From the NCBI RefSeq assembly GCF_048077055.1, contig NZ_CP182236.1, forward strand, positions 6,076,001-6,140,000: DNA of 64,000 bases, given 5' to 3'. The DNA comes from Egbenema bharatensis. Its GTDB lineage: Bacteria > Cyanobacteriota > Cyanobacteriia > Elainellales > Elainellaceae. The notes under the pieces are model-generated. The model saw nothing but the letters and a program-made list of their open reading frames with translations, had not been told where the DNA came from and did no database searches. The position numbers and the translations under genes were made by a program. Each line of letters opens with the position of its first letter. The stretch's first letter is position 1. Shown here piece after piece: positions 9,063-17,850 of this stretch.

Positions 9063-10946
9063 ATGGGGATGAATAAACTGGTAGCTCCGATCGAAACCGC
9101 TATGAGTGAATTATTTAAAGGGCTGGAACAACTGCTTGAGTTTGCCAAAGCCCTGGAAGAGAAAGCTGAAAAGGGAGAACTTAAAACAGATGTCCAATTT
9201 CACTCCCGTACCCTCAGCAGCATTCCCCGTCAGGGTAGTATGCCGCGTAGTAATCCGGGCGGAATCGGTACGAGCCGCATCTATCCCAATTCCCCTCCCG
9301 CCAGTTCGTCCCCTACTTCCCAGGATGAACCGATTATTACTCCCCCGCCTGCCGATCCAACTCCCAATGCATCGCTAACTGACGTGGGTGGACTGGGGGA
9401 GGTGTTGACGGAACTGCGGGAACTGGTGGAAATTCCCTTGAAGCGACCTGATTTATTAAATAAGTTGGGACTGGAACCGACCCGTGGGGTGCTGCTCGTT
9501 GGACCACCGGGAACGGGAAAAACTCTGACGGCTCGGGCCCTGGCGGAAGATTTGGGGGTGAACTACATTGCCATTGTCGGCCCGGAGGTGATGGGCAAGT
9601 ATTACGGGGAAGCGGAAGCTCGGCTGCGGAGCATTTTTGAGAAAGCGACCAAAGCGGCTCCCTGCATCGTGTTTATTGATGAAATTGACAGTCTGGCTCC
9701 CGATCGGGCTAGGGTGGAGGGGGAAGTTGAAAAACGGTTGGTGGCCCAATTACTCAGCTTGATGGATGGCTTTGCTCAAACGAAGGGAGTGATTGTTTTA
9801 GCCGCGACGAATCGCCCCGACCATCTGGATCCAGCCCTGCGTCGTCCGGGACGGTTCGATCGAGAAGTGCAGTTTCGCGTTCCCGATCGCCAGGGTCGCC
9901 TGGAGATTTTAATGATTCAAACTCGCGCCATGCCGCTGGATGAGTCGGTGAACCTGGAAACGATCGCTGACCTATGTGTTGGAATGGTGGGAGCCGATCT
10001 GAAAGCACTCTGTCAAAAGGCGGCTTACACGGCCCTGCGTCGTCAGGTGCCCAACCTTCAGTCCAGTATTCCCGACACCCTGACCGTCACCCAGCCCGAT
10101 TTTCAGGTTGCCCTCAAGGAGATCAAACCCTCCGTCCTGCGATCGGTGGAAGTGGAAACACCTGATGTCACCTGGGAGGCGATCGGGGGTTTGGAGTCCA
10201 TCAAGCAAACCCTGCAAGAATCGGTAGAAGGGGCACTCTTATATCCAGAACTGTACCAACAAACCGGAGCCAAAGCCCCACGCGGCATTCTCCTCTGGGG
10301 TCCACCCGGCACAGGTAAAACTCTCCTTGCCAAAGCCGTCGCATCCCAGGCGCGAGCCAATTTTATTGCCGTCAACGGGCCAGAACTCCTGAGTAAATGG
10401 GTCGGAGCAGCCGAACAGGCCGTCCGAGAACTCTTCACCAAAGCAAGGCAAGCAGCTCCCTGTGTGGTATTTGTCGATGAAATTGACACCCTGGTTCCCG
10501 TTCGGGGCAGCTTTCAGGGGGATTCTGGCGTGAGCGATCGCGTAGTTGGACAACTCTTGACTGAGCTAGACGGACTCCAGGATTGCCTAAATGTCCTATT
10601 GATTGGAGCCACCAACCGCCCCGATGCGATCGACCCAGCCCTGCTCCGAGCTGGACGATTAGATTTGCAACTCAAAGTGGATTTGCCTGATACCACCAGC
10701 CGTCTGGAAATCCTGCAAGTTCATAATGGCGATCGTCCTCTGGAAAACGTCGATCTCACCCACTGGGCCACCCACACTGAAGGCTGGAACGGAGCCGACC
10801 TTGCCCTCCTTAGCAATCAGGCAGCCCTCGAAGCCATCCGCCGCTTCCGCACCCAGGGAGAAACCGACCCCACCACCCTCCGCATCACCACCGACGACTT
10901 CACCCACGCCCACCACCTCATCACCACCCAAAAAGCCACCCAATAA
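9063..10946 (+). CDS. CDC48/VCP-like AAA ATPase with two AAA modules
   Basis: A 627-residue protein with two complete AAA modules. D1 has Walker A GPPGTGKT (147-154) and Walker B IDEID (D206, E207). D2 has Walker A at 413-420 and VDEID (D472, E473). Both have the second region of homology with arginine-finger segments (RRPGRFDRE, LLRAGRLD). Pore loops read KYYG and KWVG. The first 105 residues are a short helical segment plus a Pro/Ser-rich linker, replacing the substrate-binding N domain of eukaryotic and archaeal CDC48. It probably unfolds or remodels proteins in the cytoplasm; the substrate is unknown. An alternative start is ATG 9102. The gene is divergent from the ArsA gene, suggesting shared control. 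Confidence 0.85.
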   Translation: MGMNKLVAPIETAMSELFKGLEQLLEFAKALEEKAEKGELKTDVQFHSRTLSSIPRQGSMPRSNPGGIGTSRIYPNSPPASSSPTSQDEPIITPPPADPTPNASLTDVGGLGEVLTELRELVEIPLKRPDLLNKLGLEPTRGVLLVGPPGTGKTLTARALAEDLGVNYIAIVGPEVMGKYYGEAEARLRSIFEKATKAAPCIVFIDEIDSLAPDRARVEGEVEKRLVAQLLSLMDGFAQTKGVIVLAATNRPDHLDPALRRPGRFDREVQFRVPDRQGRLEILMIQTRAMPLDESVNLETIADLCVGMVGADLKALCQKAAYTALRRQVPNLQSSIPDTLTVTQPDFQVALKEIKPSVLRSVEVETPDVTWEAIGGLESIKQTLQESVEGALLYPELYQQTGAKAPRGILLWGPPGTGKTLLAKAVASQARANFIAVNGPELLSKWVGAAEQAVRELFTKARQAAPCVVFVDEIDTLVPVRGSFQGDSGVSDRVVGQLLTELDGLQDCLNVLLIGATNRPDAIDPALLRAGRLDLQLKVDLPDTTSRLEILQVHNGDRPLENVDLTHWATHTEGWNGADLALLSNQAALEAIRRFRTQGETDPTTLRITTDDFTHAHHLITTQKATQ

Positions 10947-10956
10947 AAAGCCACCC

Positions 10957-11040
10957 AGCAGGTGTATCCCAATTTTGCCCTTTGACAATTATTTCCCCAG
11001 CAGGTGTATCCCAATTTTGCCCTTTAACAATTATTTCCCC
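10957..11040 (+). repeat. 42-bp tandem duplication after the AAA ATPase gene
   Basis: Two 42-bp units starting AGCAGGTGTATCCCAATTTT differ at one base (G/A in the CCCTTTRACA part). A third partial unit begins AGCAGG and continues into a different short palindrome (GCAAGATGCCTGC). Recent duplication in non-coding DNA is inferred. Confidence 0.9.
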
Positions 11041-11072
11041 AGCAGGCAAGATGCCTGCGCTACAGACCCCCT

Positions 11073-11230
11073 GACTCCTCACTCCTGACTCCCCACTCCC
11101 CACTCCCCACTCCCCACTCCTCACACTCCTCACTCCTCACACTCCTCACTCCTCACTCCTCACACTCCTCACTCCTCACTCCTCACTCCTCACTCCTCAC
11201 TCCTCACTCCTCACTCCTCACACTCCCCAC
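11073..11230 (+). repeat. CACTCCT/CACTCCC heptamer tract
   Basis: About 155 bp made of heptamers CACTCCT, CACTCCC and the variant CACACTCCT, ending one base before the next ATG. A related but irregular tract lies at 28690-28738. Simple-sequence tract; it gives the next gene a pyrimidine-rich upstream region with no Shine-Dalgarno sequence. Confidence 0.9.
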
Positions 11231-11231
11231 C

Positions 11232-11492
11232 ATGCTTACCCCAACCCCAGACAACGCCCGTCAACAAGCACTCACCGTTCTGATCGCCAGCTTCGTCGCC
11301 CAGGGTCATCCTCCAGAATACGCCCAACACATGGCAACAGCCGCTATTTTTCAGGCAGATCTAGAGCTAAGAAATGCGCAATTAACCCATCTACTCAGTT
11401 GGCTAAAACAGGAACATAGTGATATCTACGATGAAGCGGTTGCGGTGGCTGAATCGACTCGTGAAGAATTCGAGCGGCGTGTGAAGGCATAA
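11232..11492 (+). CDS. Small hypothetical protein
   Basis: An 86-residue, probably all-helical acidic protein starting MLTPTPDNARQQALTVLIAS. The ATG directly follows the heptamer tract and has no ribosome-binding site. Coding character is supported by an uninterrupted frame with ordinary composition and a charged C-terminus (STREEFERRVKA). No domain recognised. Confidence 0.6.
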   Translation: MLTPTPDNARQQALTVLIASFVAQGHPPEYAQHMATAAIFQADLELRNAQLTHLLSWLKQEHSDIYDEAVAVAESTREEFERRVKA

Positions 11493-11538
11493 GTACCATT
11501 ACCGCTCGGCAGATAGGGCTTGTAGAATAGATTTCATT

Positions 11539-11596
11539 GCTACCTCGTGGGTGTTCGATTTGTTTATCTGCACCTTATAAAGGGAGGTAGCTTTTT
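11539..11596 (+). terminator. Possible terminator after the 86-residue gene
   Basis: GCTACCTC (11539-11546) pairs with GAGGTAGC (11584-11591), followed by TTTTT. The 37-base loop is long for an intrinsic terminator, so support is modest. Confidence 0.3.
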
Positions 11597-11714
11597 GGCT
11601 AGCAACTTTTTTCTCTTAAAAAGCTGTCTGAACCATTACCAAACAATCAGCGATTAATGGCCCATCACCCATTTCAAACGCAATAAAAGGAATTAGAGCA
11701 AACCAGAGGCTGAC

Positions 11715-12374
11715 ATGGCAAACATCCTGGCAATCGCAGAAGGAATTACAACGTTTCGACAAGTTGAAGAAAAACTGGGACTAACCCTAAGCACCGATCG
11801 AGCGTTCTTCACAGAATGGATAGAGCAATCCTCCGAAGAATTGACTGAAACAGAACAAACTCGTCTCGATCAAATTCGTGCCAACTATCTCTACCAAATT
11901 TCAGACGGCATCTTGTTAGAAGAAACGATCAGAATGGTCGTTCTTTCGCCACTCCTGGAACTAGCGGGTTTCTATCAATCTCCCTATAAATTTCGGGCAG
12001 AAGTTTCTGTTACGATTGAAGCACTTGGCGATCAAGATGAAATTCTACGTGGTCGTATTGATGCGCTTGTCCTGCAAGATCGCCTGTGGATTGTTCTCAT
12101 TGAATCAAAAAGAACAACATTTGATTTAGAATTAGCCCTTCCTCAAGCCCTAGCATATATGGCAGCCAATCCGCAGCCCGAACAAGCTCTCTATGGCATG
12201 GTCACGAACGGCAGCACCTACTTGTTTGTGAAAACACTGGGTCAGCAATACGGAGTCTCCGATCTATTCTCAACGCGTTCAGCTTTGCTGTCTCGAAGAG
12301 AATCGCAATATCGAAACACGCTCAGTGAAGTTCTGAAAACTCTGATACATCTGGGTCGTTTGATTACGAGCTAA
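11715..12374 (+). CDS. Stand-alone PD-(D/E)XK nuclease-like protein (type I restriction R N-terminal-like)
   Basis: A 219-residue protein. The segment GRIDALVLQDRLWIVLIESKR matches the PD-(D/E)XK core (catalytic D, then E-x-K), as in the N-terminal nuclease domain of type I restriction HsdR subunits. There is no helicase domain and no neighbouring hsdM or hsdS. Such orphan proteins are common in filamentous cyanobacteria and often annotated restriction endonuclease subunit R. Whether it cuts DNA is unknown. A weak AAAGGAATTAG stretch lies upstream of the ATG. Confidence 0.7.
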   Translation: MANILAIAEGITTFRQVEEKLGLTLSTDRAFFTEWIEQSSEELTETEQTRLDQIRANYLYQISDGILLEETIRMVVLSPLLELAGFYQSPYKFRAEVSVTIEALGDQDEILRGRIDALVLQDRLWIVLIESKRTTFDLELALPQALAYMAANPQPEQALYGMVTNGSTYLFVKTLGQQYGVSDLFSTRSALLSRRESQYRNTLSEVLKTLIHLGRLITS

Positions 12375-12431
12375 CTTTAGAAGCAACCCGATCTATTGAA
12401 ATTGATCAAGTAGAGCTACTTTTGGCATGAT

Positions 12432-13307
12432 CTACTCCTCTACCAGCCGCAGGCAAACCAGCGTTCGCAAACTCGTACCCGGTTCCAGGTGGATTAGATT
12501 CTCACCCGTGTTCAGCGCGTTGCGGGGAGCTGTCCACGGTTCCAGGCAGTAATAATCTTTACCTTTGACTGTCCAGAAAACGACCGTGGAGTAAATCAAA
12601 TCATAGTCGATCGCAATGCGGTACTTCCGACTAGTATCATTCACGCTGGCAGACTGGCGGGATACATTCCGAAAAGCGACATCGATTTCATCCTGCCCAA
12701 AGTCAAAATTGCCAGAAAAGGTGTGTGTCTTCTGCGTCAATTGATCGAGGTATTCTGTGGCAGGAATATCGAATTGGAGTTGGGTTTTATCTGATACTTG
12801 AAAGTAGGGATGGAGTCCCGTGCAAAAGGGCATCGGTTGGGCTGAGAGGTTGGTGTAGGTCTGATGGATCTCCAGCGCAGTTCCTTTCAGTTGATAGGTA
12901 AAACGAATATGGAAATCAAAGGGATAAACCCCATGGGTTTGGTCGTTACTCTCCAGATCCAGGCTAATGCTAACCTCATCCTGCGTGTTTTGCTCTACCA
13001 CTCGCCAGGGCAGATTTCTCGCAAAACCATGTTGCTTCAGGGTATAGGATTGCCCATCGTAGGTGTAGGTGTCATCCGGTAGATTACCGCAGATGGGAAA
13101 CAAAATCGGAATCCCACCCCGAATGGATAACTCTGGATTGGCAAAGCGTTCTGCATCCATGTACAGCAAGTCTTGTCCCTTTACCTGCCACTGAGTAATG
13201 ATTCCCCCCCGCTCCGGAACGACCTCCAGACGAGCTTGAGCCACATCATCCGTCAGAATATAGGTGTGAAACTGCCGTTGTTCTTGATTGATGGCAAACA
13301 CAGACAA
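12432..13307 (-). CDS. Aldose 1-epimerase family protein (galactose mutarotase/glucose-6-phosphate epimerase-like)
   Basis: A 291-residue cytosolic beta-sandwich enzyme that interconverts alpha and beta anomers of hexoses or hexose phosphates. Likely catalytic residues are the His in KQHGFARNLPW, the His in CTGLHPYF, and the Glu in YCLEPWTAPRNA, the usual base near the C-terminus. RGGIPILFPICG is also typical of the family. The true substrate (free sugar or glucose-6-phosphate) cannot be set from sequence. It ends close to the convergent PD-(D/E)XK gene. Confidence 0.85.
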   Translation of the reverse strand: MSVFAINQEQRQFHTYILTDDVAQARLEVVPERGGIITQWQVKGQDLLYMDAERFANPELSIRGGIPILFPICGNLPDDTYTYDGQSYTLKQHGFARNLPWRVVEQNTQDEVSISLDLESNDQTHGVYPFDFHIRFTYQLKGTALEIHQTYTNLSAQPMPFCTGLHPYFQVSDKTQLQFDIPATEYLDQLTQKTHTFSGNFDFGQDEIDVAFRNVSRQSASVNDTSRKYRIAIDYDLIYSTVVFWTVKGKDYYCLEPWTAPRNALNTGENLIHLEPGTSLRTLVCLRLVEE

Positions 13308-13525
13308 ACCTCCTGGTGCGGTAAAGCTGAAGACACAAAACGATCGGGGGAACAGTCCGCAGATCTAATCGCGTAGGCATCATAGCGCAAGCATCATAGA
13401 AGCGAATCACCCTGACCCATCGCTCATTGCCCTACCTTCAAGTTCCTTTAGACCTTAACCGATCGCGCTGGATGGATCTACTTTTTCAGGAAAATTTAAG
13501 TTCGTTGTGCATTGCCCCCTCCCAA

Positions 13526-15712
13526 TCAATTCTCCTGGGGATAGGAGAGAAACGGATCGGTGGGTAATTCTGCATCAGGAGCCGTTGGCAGGGAAAAGCG
13601 CACCCGAGAATCCAACACCACGGGCGATCGCAAAGGTTGATCGAACAGGCTGGAGGCTTGATGAAAATATTCCAGAATGGCTGCTCCCTCTTCCCCTTCA
13701 GCGATCGAAGCTTGCCCCTGCCGCAGTTGGACTGGCAAAAACTCAATACCCATATCGTGATCGTCCAGCGTCACTTTCAATGTCACCGTATCTCGATTGG
13801 GAATCGGCTCATCACCGTAGTAATCCAGGTACTCTTCAATAGAACTGCCCAATGAATAGGCAATGACGCGCCCGTTGTAAATCTCTGCTCCCTGCGTCAT
13901 CTGGGCATGATAACCCACCACCAGATCCGCTCCATGATCGATCGCCAACCGAGAGAGGTGCGTTTGCCAGGATGCAGGATACGCCCTCAGGTTGCGCTGC
14001 CAGCGAAAGCTAACCATCACCCAGTCCACCTGCTCTCGGATCGCTTGAATGTCTTCGGCAATCTGAGTCGGCAAAGGCGGAACCACATTGGCTGCAACAG
14101 CTAACTGAGTCGCTAGAGATTGCTCCGAATAAGCTAGATAGGCAATGCGGTGTCCTTTGACCTCAAGTACCTGCGGACGACGGGCTTCCTGGGGAGTACT
14201 GCCTGCGCCCACAGCATGAATCTGACTTTGCTTCAATACATCCAGCGTTTGCACCTGCCCAGAAGTATTGGACTGCACCGGGAGATTATCCGCCAGGTTG
14301 ACCACATTGACCCCGTTATCCAACAATTCCTGCACCGTTACTTGCGGTCGTTGGGATGAAAACGCTGCTTCCTCCCCCCAATCGCCAGATGTTCGATCGC
14401 CGAGGTCGAGCGTCTGTTCAGGCATTGGCAAACTGGACTGGAACTCTCTCGTGGTTTCTGGCACCGTACGGGTAGAACTGGCTTCACCTGAACCAGAGTG
14501 AATTTGTGGCAACGTCAGTGGATGATCCAGGCTGGTCATGACGATATCGGCCTGTTGATAGGCAGTGATCCCCTGAGCCACGCGCCGACTGCTTAACTGG
14601 GCTTCATTCCTTTGTCTTCTGGTGGTTTGTCCCAGGGCTGCACTATTGCTGAACACCAGCGTCACAGCAGGATCGTCAGGATTTTTTACGGTGGGATAAA
14701 TGACCGGCACGTTTTCCAGAGCCGTTGTAATTTTCGTAGAGTTGCTTCGGTTCGATCGCGTCCCTCCAACTCTGGATGCAGAGTATCCCACCGATGGGTT
14801 TGTAATATAATGCCGCAGGAGTTCCACCCCACAACCCAGGAAAAATACCGCCACGGCTGAACCGCTGAGGGTCAGGGCCCGCACGGGTACAGTTTGCCGA
14901 TTAAACCATTGGGTAGATTGAGCTGACCAGCGTTGAGCTGCACCGGGCATCTGCGTGATTTGCCACACCACGGAACGCGACCAGCGTTTTAACCGATCAG
15001 ATGAATGGAGCAAAGATGGCTGGAGCAAAGATGGCTGGAACAAAGATGACTGCTTTTGAGGCAGTTTCCGCCGTTTAACTCGCTTTTTCGGTTGGGCTGC
15101 TGGAGGGGCGATCGGACGAGAGGCTGTAGCAGATTGCGCCACAGAGGGTTGGGAAGATGAAGTTTGCGTCGGAAATTGAAAATCCCGAACGGACTGAACG
15201 AAGGAGGGAATAGAATTCGCGGCGACGGAGACAGAAGAACCCACCTGGGTAGAGTGGCTGAAGGGATGGGCTGAGGTTGGAGTCCGGGAAGGATTTGGCG
15301 CAACCGCTTGATCAGTCGATCCAGTCCCAGGATGACTGACAGGACGACTGACAGGATGACTGACAGGGCGACTAACTGCCTCACCCGCTGGATGAACAGA
15401 AGCAAGTTGTACCTTTTTTTCCCAGAGTAACTCAGAGGCTCCGACCAACTGCGCCCGAATTCGAGCGGACTGAAGGGACGGTGCTTTCAGGCTGTTTAAA
15501 CGAGCCAGAATAAATTGCACCAGTCGATCGCAGTCTGGTTTGGTGTGGCTGACAACGCGAACCAGTAAGTGCCCAGGTTGCTCAAAGGACACTTGAGCAC
15601 AAATTCCCTGAGGAACGAGATATCGGTTGACCCAAAAGGCAATTGCCCGCAAATTTCCGGCTTGCGCCAACTGAACCACAGAAGATTCCCACGATTGATC
15701 CATACTTGCCAT
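13526..15712 (-). CDS. CapA-family (PgsA-like) membrane-anchored protein
   Basis: A 728-residue protein with three parts. The first ~110 residues form a small alpha/beta domain. Then comes a low-complexity Ser/Pro/Gln linker with short repeats (SRPVSHPV; QPSLLQPSLL) and one membrane segment (ALTLSGSAVAVFFLGCGVEL). The C-terminal CapA-type metallophosphatase-like domain includes NGVNVVNLADN, VMVSFRWQ, DLVVGYHAQ and VIAYSLGSSIEE. CapA/PgsA proteins act in poly-gamma-glutamate or capsule formation, but cyanobacterial members have no proven role. The expected WGE and HWG motifs are degenerate here (SFRWQ), so activity is doubtful. Start chosen at ATG 15712 because AAGGAAG lies nine bases upstream; ATGs at 15766 and 15703 are alternatives. 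Confidence 0.75.
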   Translation of the reverse strand: MASMDQSWESSVVQLAQAGNLRAIAFWVNRYLVPQGICAQVSFEQPGHLLVRVVSHTKPDCDRLVQFILARLNSLKAPSLQSARIRAQLVGASELLWEKKVQLASVHPAGEAVSRPVSHPVSRPVSHPGTGSTDQAVAPNPSRTPTSAHPFSHSTQVGSSVSVAANSIPSFVQSVRDFQFPTQTSSSQPSVAQSATASRPIAPPAAQPKKRVKRRKLPQKQSSLFQPSLLQPSLLHSSDRLKRWSRSVVWQITQMPGAAQRWSAQSTQWFNRQTVPVRALTLSGSAVAVFFLGCGVELLRHYITNPSVGYSASRVGGTRSNRSNSTKITTALENVPVIYPTVKNPDDPAVTLVFSNSAALGQTTRRQRNEAQLSSRRVAQGITAYQQADIVMTSLDHPLTLPQIHSGSGEASSTRTVPETTREFQSSLPMPEQTLDLGDRTSGDWGEEAAFSSQRPQVTVQELLDNGVNVVNLADNLPVQSNTSGQVQTLDVLKQSQIHAVGAGSTPQEARRPQVLEVKGHRIAYLAYSEQSLATQLAVAANVVPPLPTQIAEDIQAIREQVDWVMVSFRWQRNLRAYPASWQTHLSRLAIDHGADLVVGYHAQMTQGAEIYNGRVIAYSLGSSIEEYLDYYGDEPIPNRDTVTLKVTLDDHDMGIEFLPVQLRQGQASIAEGEEGAAILEYFHQASSLFDQPLRSPVVLDSRVRFSLPTAPDAELPTDPFLSYPQEN

Positions 15713-15766
15713 CAGCTTCTTCCTTAATCCCGCTCTATATTCTGATTCGTCGTCCTCAGAAATCAA

Positions 15767-16177
15767 CCATTCATCTGATCTGTCAAATGATCTGTCAAAA
15801 AATTAATCCATCACCCGTTCAACGACTGGACGCATTCCTCTTACTAGCATTAATGCCATACTCTGTAAGGGAATCTGCCCTTTTCTTTAACGTTGTTAGA
15901 AATTTTAGCTCGCCAAAGAATAATTGAACCACCTTTTTTCAGGTAAATTTCCAGTAGATTGCTCTCAGCTTATGCATGCAGCTCAATTCTCAAATCTATT
16001 GCTCCCAGGCAGTTCCCCAAGCGATGTCATCTCAAGGCATCCACTGTGACTTATATCACACGAATTCTAATCCGCGATCACATTTTATGACCGATCGCCA
16101 TCAACTGGTTTCCCCGCCCGATCGCTGACACTGGATCTAATGATCTACCTCACGCCTTATCCAAGGACAGTTGCGCC
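15767..16177. other. 411-bp divergent intergenic region
   Basis: Separates the CapA-like gene from the small gene at 16178. Apart from the CRP-type palindrome at 16045-16060, listed separately, I see no gene or RNA in it. Confidence 0.6.
16045..16060. promoter_or_regulatory. Perfect CRP-type operator (TGTGA-N6-TCACA)
   Basis: TGTGA, six bases, then TCACA, flanked by C on both sides, which matches the consensus bound by E. coli CRP and cyanobacterial SyCRP1. It lies 118 bp before the ATG at 16178 and about 330 bp before the CapA-like start, in a non-coding stretch. The match is seen; cAMP-CRP control is inferred. Confidence 0.7.
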
Positions 16178-16399
16178 ATGCTCCGTCGCCTTATTCAATC
16201 TGCCTTTGAAACAGGCTATCTCAGCGTTGAATCAGAGGGCTTAATCCGTCAGGTTTTATCTATCCGAGGCTACCAGTCTGCTGATCTGGTTGCACTACAG
16301 CATTTGCGGCAAGCCGTTTACGAGGGGCTGATTAAACGAGAGGCCAGTGCCGATTTATTTCTGTTGCCAGAGGAAAGCGACTGGGGCCGTGTTCAATAA
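16178..16399 (+). CDS. Small conserved cyanobacterial-type protein
   Basis: A 73-residue protein starting MLRRLIQSAFETGYLSVESE. The predicted layout is helices with a basic N-terminus and an acidic end (LLPEESDWGRVQ). It follows a perfect CRP-type site and precedes the aminotransferase gene by 124 bp on the same strand. Function unknown. Short proteins of this pattern recur in cyanobacteria, as far as I recall. Confidence 0.65.
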   Translation: MLRRLIQSAFETGYLSVESEGLIRQVLSIRGYQSADLVALQHLRQAVYEGLIKREASADLFLLPEESDWGRVQ

Positions 16400-16523
16400 A
16401 AGTCGTATCAAACTCCAGACTTATCCAGTCGAACAATTCACTCCAGACTCAACAACCGGGCGAATTGAGAAATTTGCTGTACGATAGCAAGCATTCTATC
16501 CCCGATCGCATTCTGGAGGAATT

Positions 16524-17723
16524 GTGCCACAGCTTGAATCGCGGCGAATCCAGGTGGTTCAGTCGCCTATTATCCCGGTCGTTGGAGAACTGATTCAGAA
16601 TACGCCAGGTACCATTTCCCTGGGGCAGGGTGTGGTTTACTATCCGCCGCCATCCCAGGCGATCGATCGCATTCAGCAGTTCTGGCAAAATCCAGACCAC
16701 CATCGCTATCAAGCCGTGCAGGGTATCCCTGAATTAGTGGCGGCGATCGGCGCGAAGTTGAACGCTGAGAATGGCATCGTTGTGGAGAATGACGGTGAAA
16801 CACCCAGCGAAATTGTGGTGACATCCGGGAGCAACATGGGGTTTGTCAATGCCGTGTTGGCGATTACCGATCCGGGGGATGAAGTGATTCTGCAAACGCC
16901 CTACTATTTCAATCACGAAATGGCGATTCGGATGGCCAACGCAGTGCCAGTGCTGGTGCCGACCGATGACCAGTATCAACTTCAGCTAGCAGCCATTCGG
17001 GCCGCCATTACCCCCCGCACCAGGGCGATCGTCACCATTTCCCCCAATAACCCTACGGGAGCCGTCTATCCAGCAGCAGATCTGCGAGCCGTCAACCAAC
17101 TCTGTCGGGACTATGGGATTTATCACATTCACGATGAAGCCTACGAATACTTCACCTACGATGGGGTGATGCCCTTCTCCCCTGGCTCCATTCCTGGCAG
17201 CGGTGGTTACACAATTTCTCTCTTCAGCCTATCCAAGGCCTATGGCTTTGCCAGTTGGCGGATTGGTTATATGGTGCTTCCAGCCCACCTGATGGCGGCA
17301 GTCATGAAAATTCAAGATACGATCGCCATCTGTCCAGCCGTAATTTCCCAATATGCGGCTCTGGGAGCATTGGAGGCGGGAATCCAGTATTGCCAACACC
17401 ATCTGCAAATGCTGGCTCAGGTCAGGCAACTCTGCCTTGAAGAATTTGCAACTCTTCAAGACCTTTGCACCATTCCCCCTGCTACCGGAGCCTTTTACTT
17501 CCTACTCAAGGTTCACACGTCCATGCATCCGTTTCAACTGGTGAAGCAACTGATCCAGGATTACCAGGTGGCAGTGATTCCAGGCATGACCTTTGGGTTG
17601 GAGGAGGGATGTTATCTGCGGGTCGCCTACGGGGCTTTACAGCAGGATACGGTAGCAGAAGGGATCGGGCGTTTGGTTCAGGGACTCAGGGCGATCGTCG
17701 GTTCAGGGGAAGTTCAGTGGTAA
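16524..17723 (+). CDS. PLP-dependent class I/II aminotransferase
   Basis: A 399-residue fold-type I aminotransferase. The start is GTG 16524, fixed by GGAGGAATT directly upstream. Motifs in order: SGSNMGFVNA (cofactor phosphate region), SPNNPTGAVY, HDEAYEYF (Asp to the pyridine nitrogen), SLSKAYG with the Schiff-base lysine, ASWRIGY, and the C-terminal LRVAYG with the carboxylate-binding Arg. It transfers amino groups between amino acids and 2-oxoacids in the cytoplasm. Substrate cannot be set from sequence; aspartate or aromatic/methionine-type activity is most common in this subgroup. No pathway partners adjoin it. Confidence 0.85.
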   Translation: MPQLESRRIQVVQSPIIPVVGELIQNTPGTISLGQGVVYYPPPSQAIDRIQQFWQNPDHHRYQAVQGIPELVAAIGAKLNAENGIVVENDGETPSEIVVTSGSNMGFVNAVLAITDPGDEVILQTPYYFNHEMAIRMANAVPVLVPTDDQYQLQLAAIRAAITPRTRAIVTISPNNPTGAVYPAADLRAVNQLCRDYGIYHIHDEAYEYFTYDGVMPFSPGSIPGSGGYTISLFSLSKAYGFASWRIGYMVLPAHLMAAVMKIQDTIAICPAVISQYAALGALEAGIQYCQHHLQMLAQVRQLCLEEFATLQDLCTIPPATGAFYFLLKVHTSMHPFQLVKQLIQDYQVAVIPGMTFGLEEGCYLRVAYGALQQDTVAEGIGRLVQGLRAIVGSGEVQW

Positions 17724-17767
17724 TCTCGGCAATTTTTGACATTAAGGAATGCGAACTGAATAATCCG

Positions 17768-17806
17768 GAATTCTTGTGGGGTGGGCATCCTGCCTGCCCA
17801 GTCAAC
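17768..17806 (+). repeat. Family A hairpin repeat
   Basis: Copy of the dispersed element (TTCTTGTGGGGTGGGCATCC, then CTGCCCAGTCAAC) between the aminotransferase gene and the SLH/amidase gene. A GTG inside it could be mistaken for the start of the next gene. Confidence 0.85.
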
Positions 17807-17850
17807 AACGTAAAAATTTGGCAATCTTAGGGCGTAATGGGCTTGCAAAA

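Noticed and set aside
8948..9148. N-terminal 67-residue extension of the ArsA-like gene
   Set aside because: The extension is unlike the family, contains no motif, and crosses the start of the divergent AAA gene. ATG 8947 has a good ribosome-binding site and begins just before the first P-loop.
11073..11230. Possible CRISPR array or satellite
   Set aside because: Heptamers are contiguous with no unique spacers and no cas genes nearby; it is a simple-sequence tract.
17776..17850. Upstream GTG start of the SLH/amidase gene
   Set aside because: It lies inside a family A repeat, so the first 25 residues would be repeat-encoded and not conserved.
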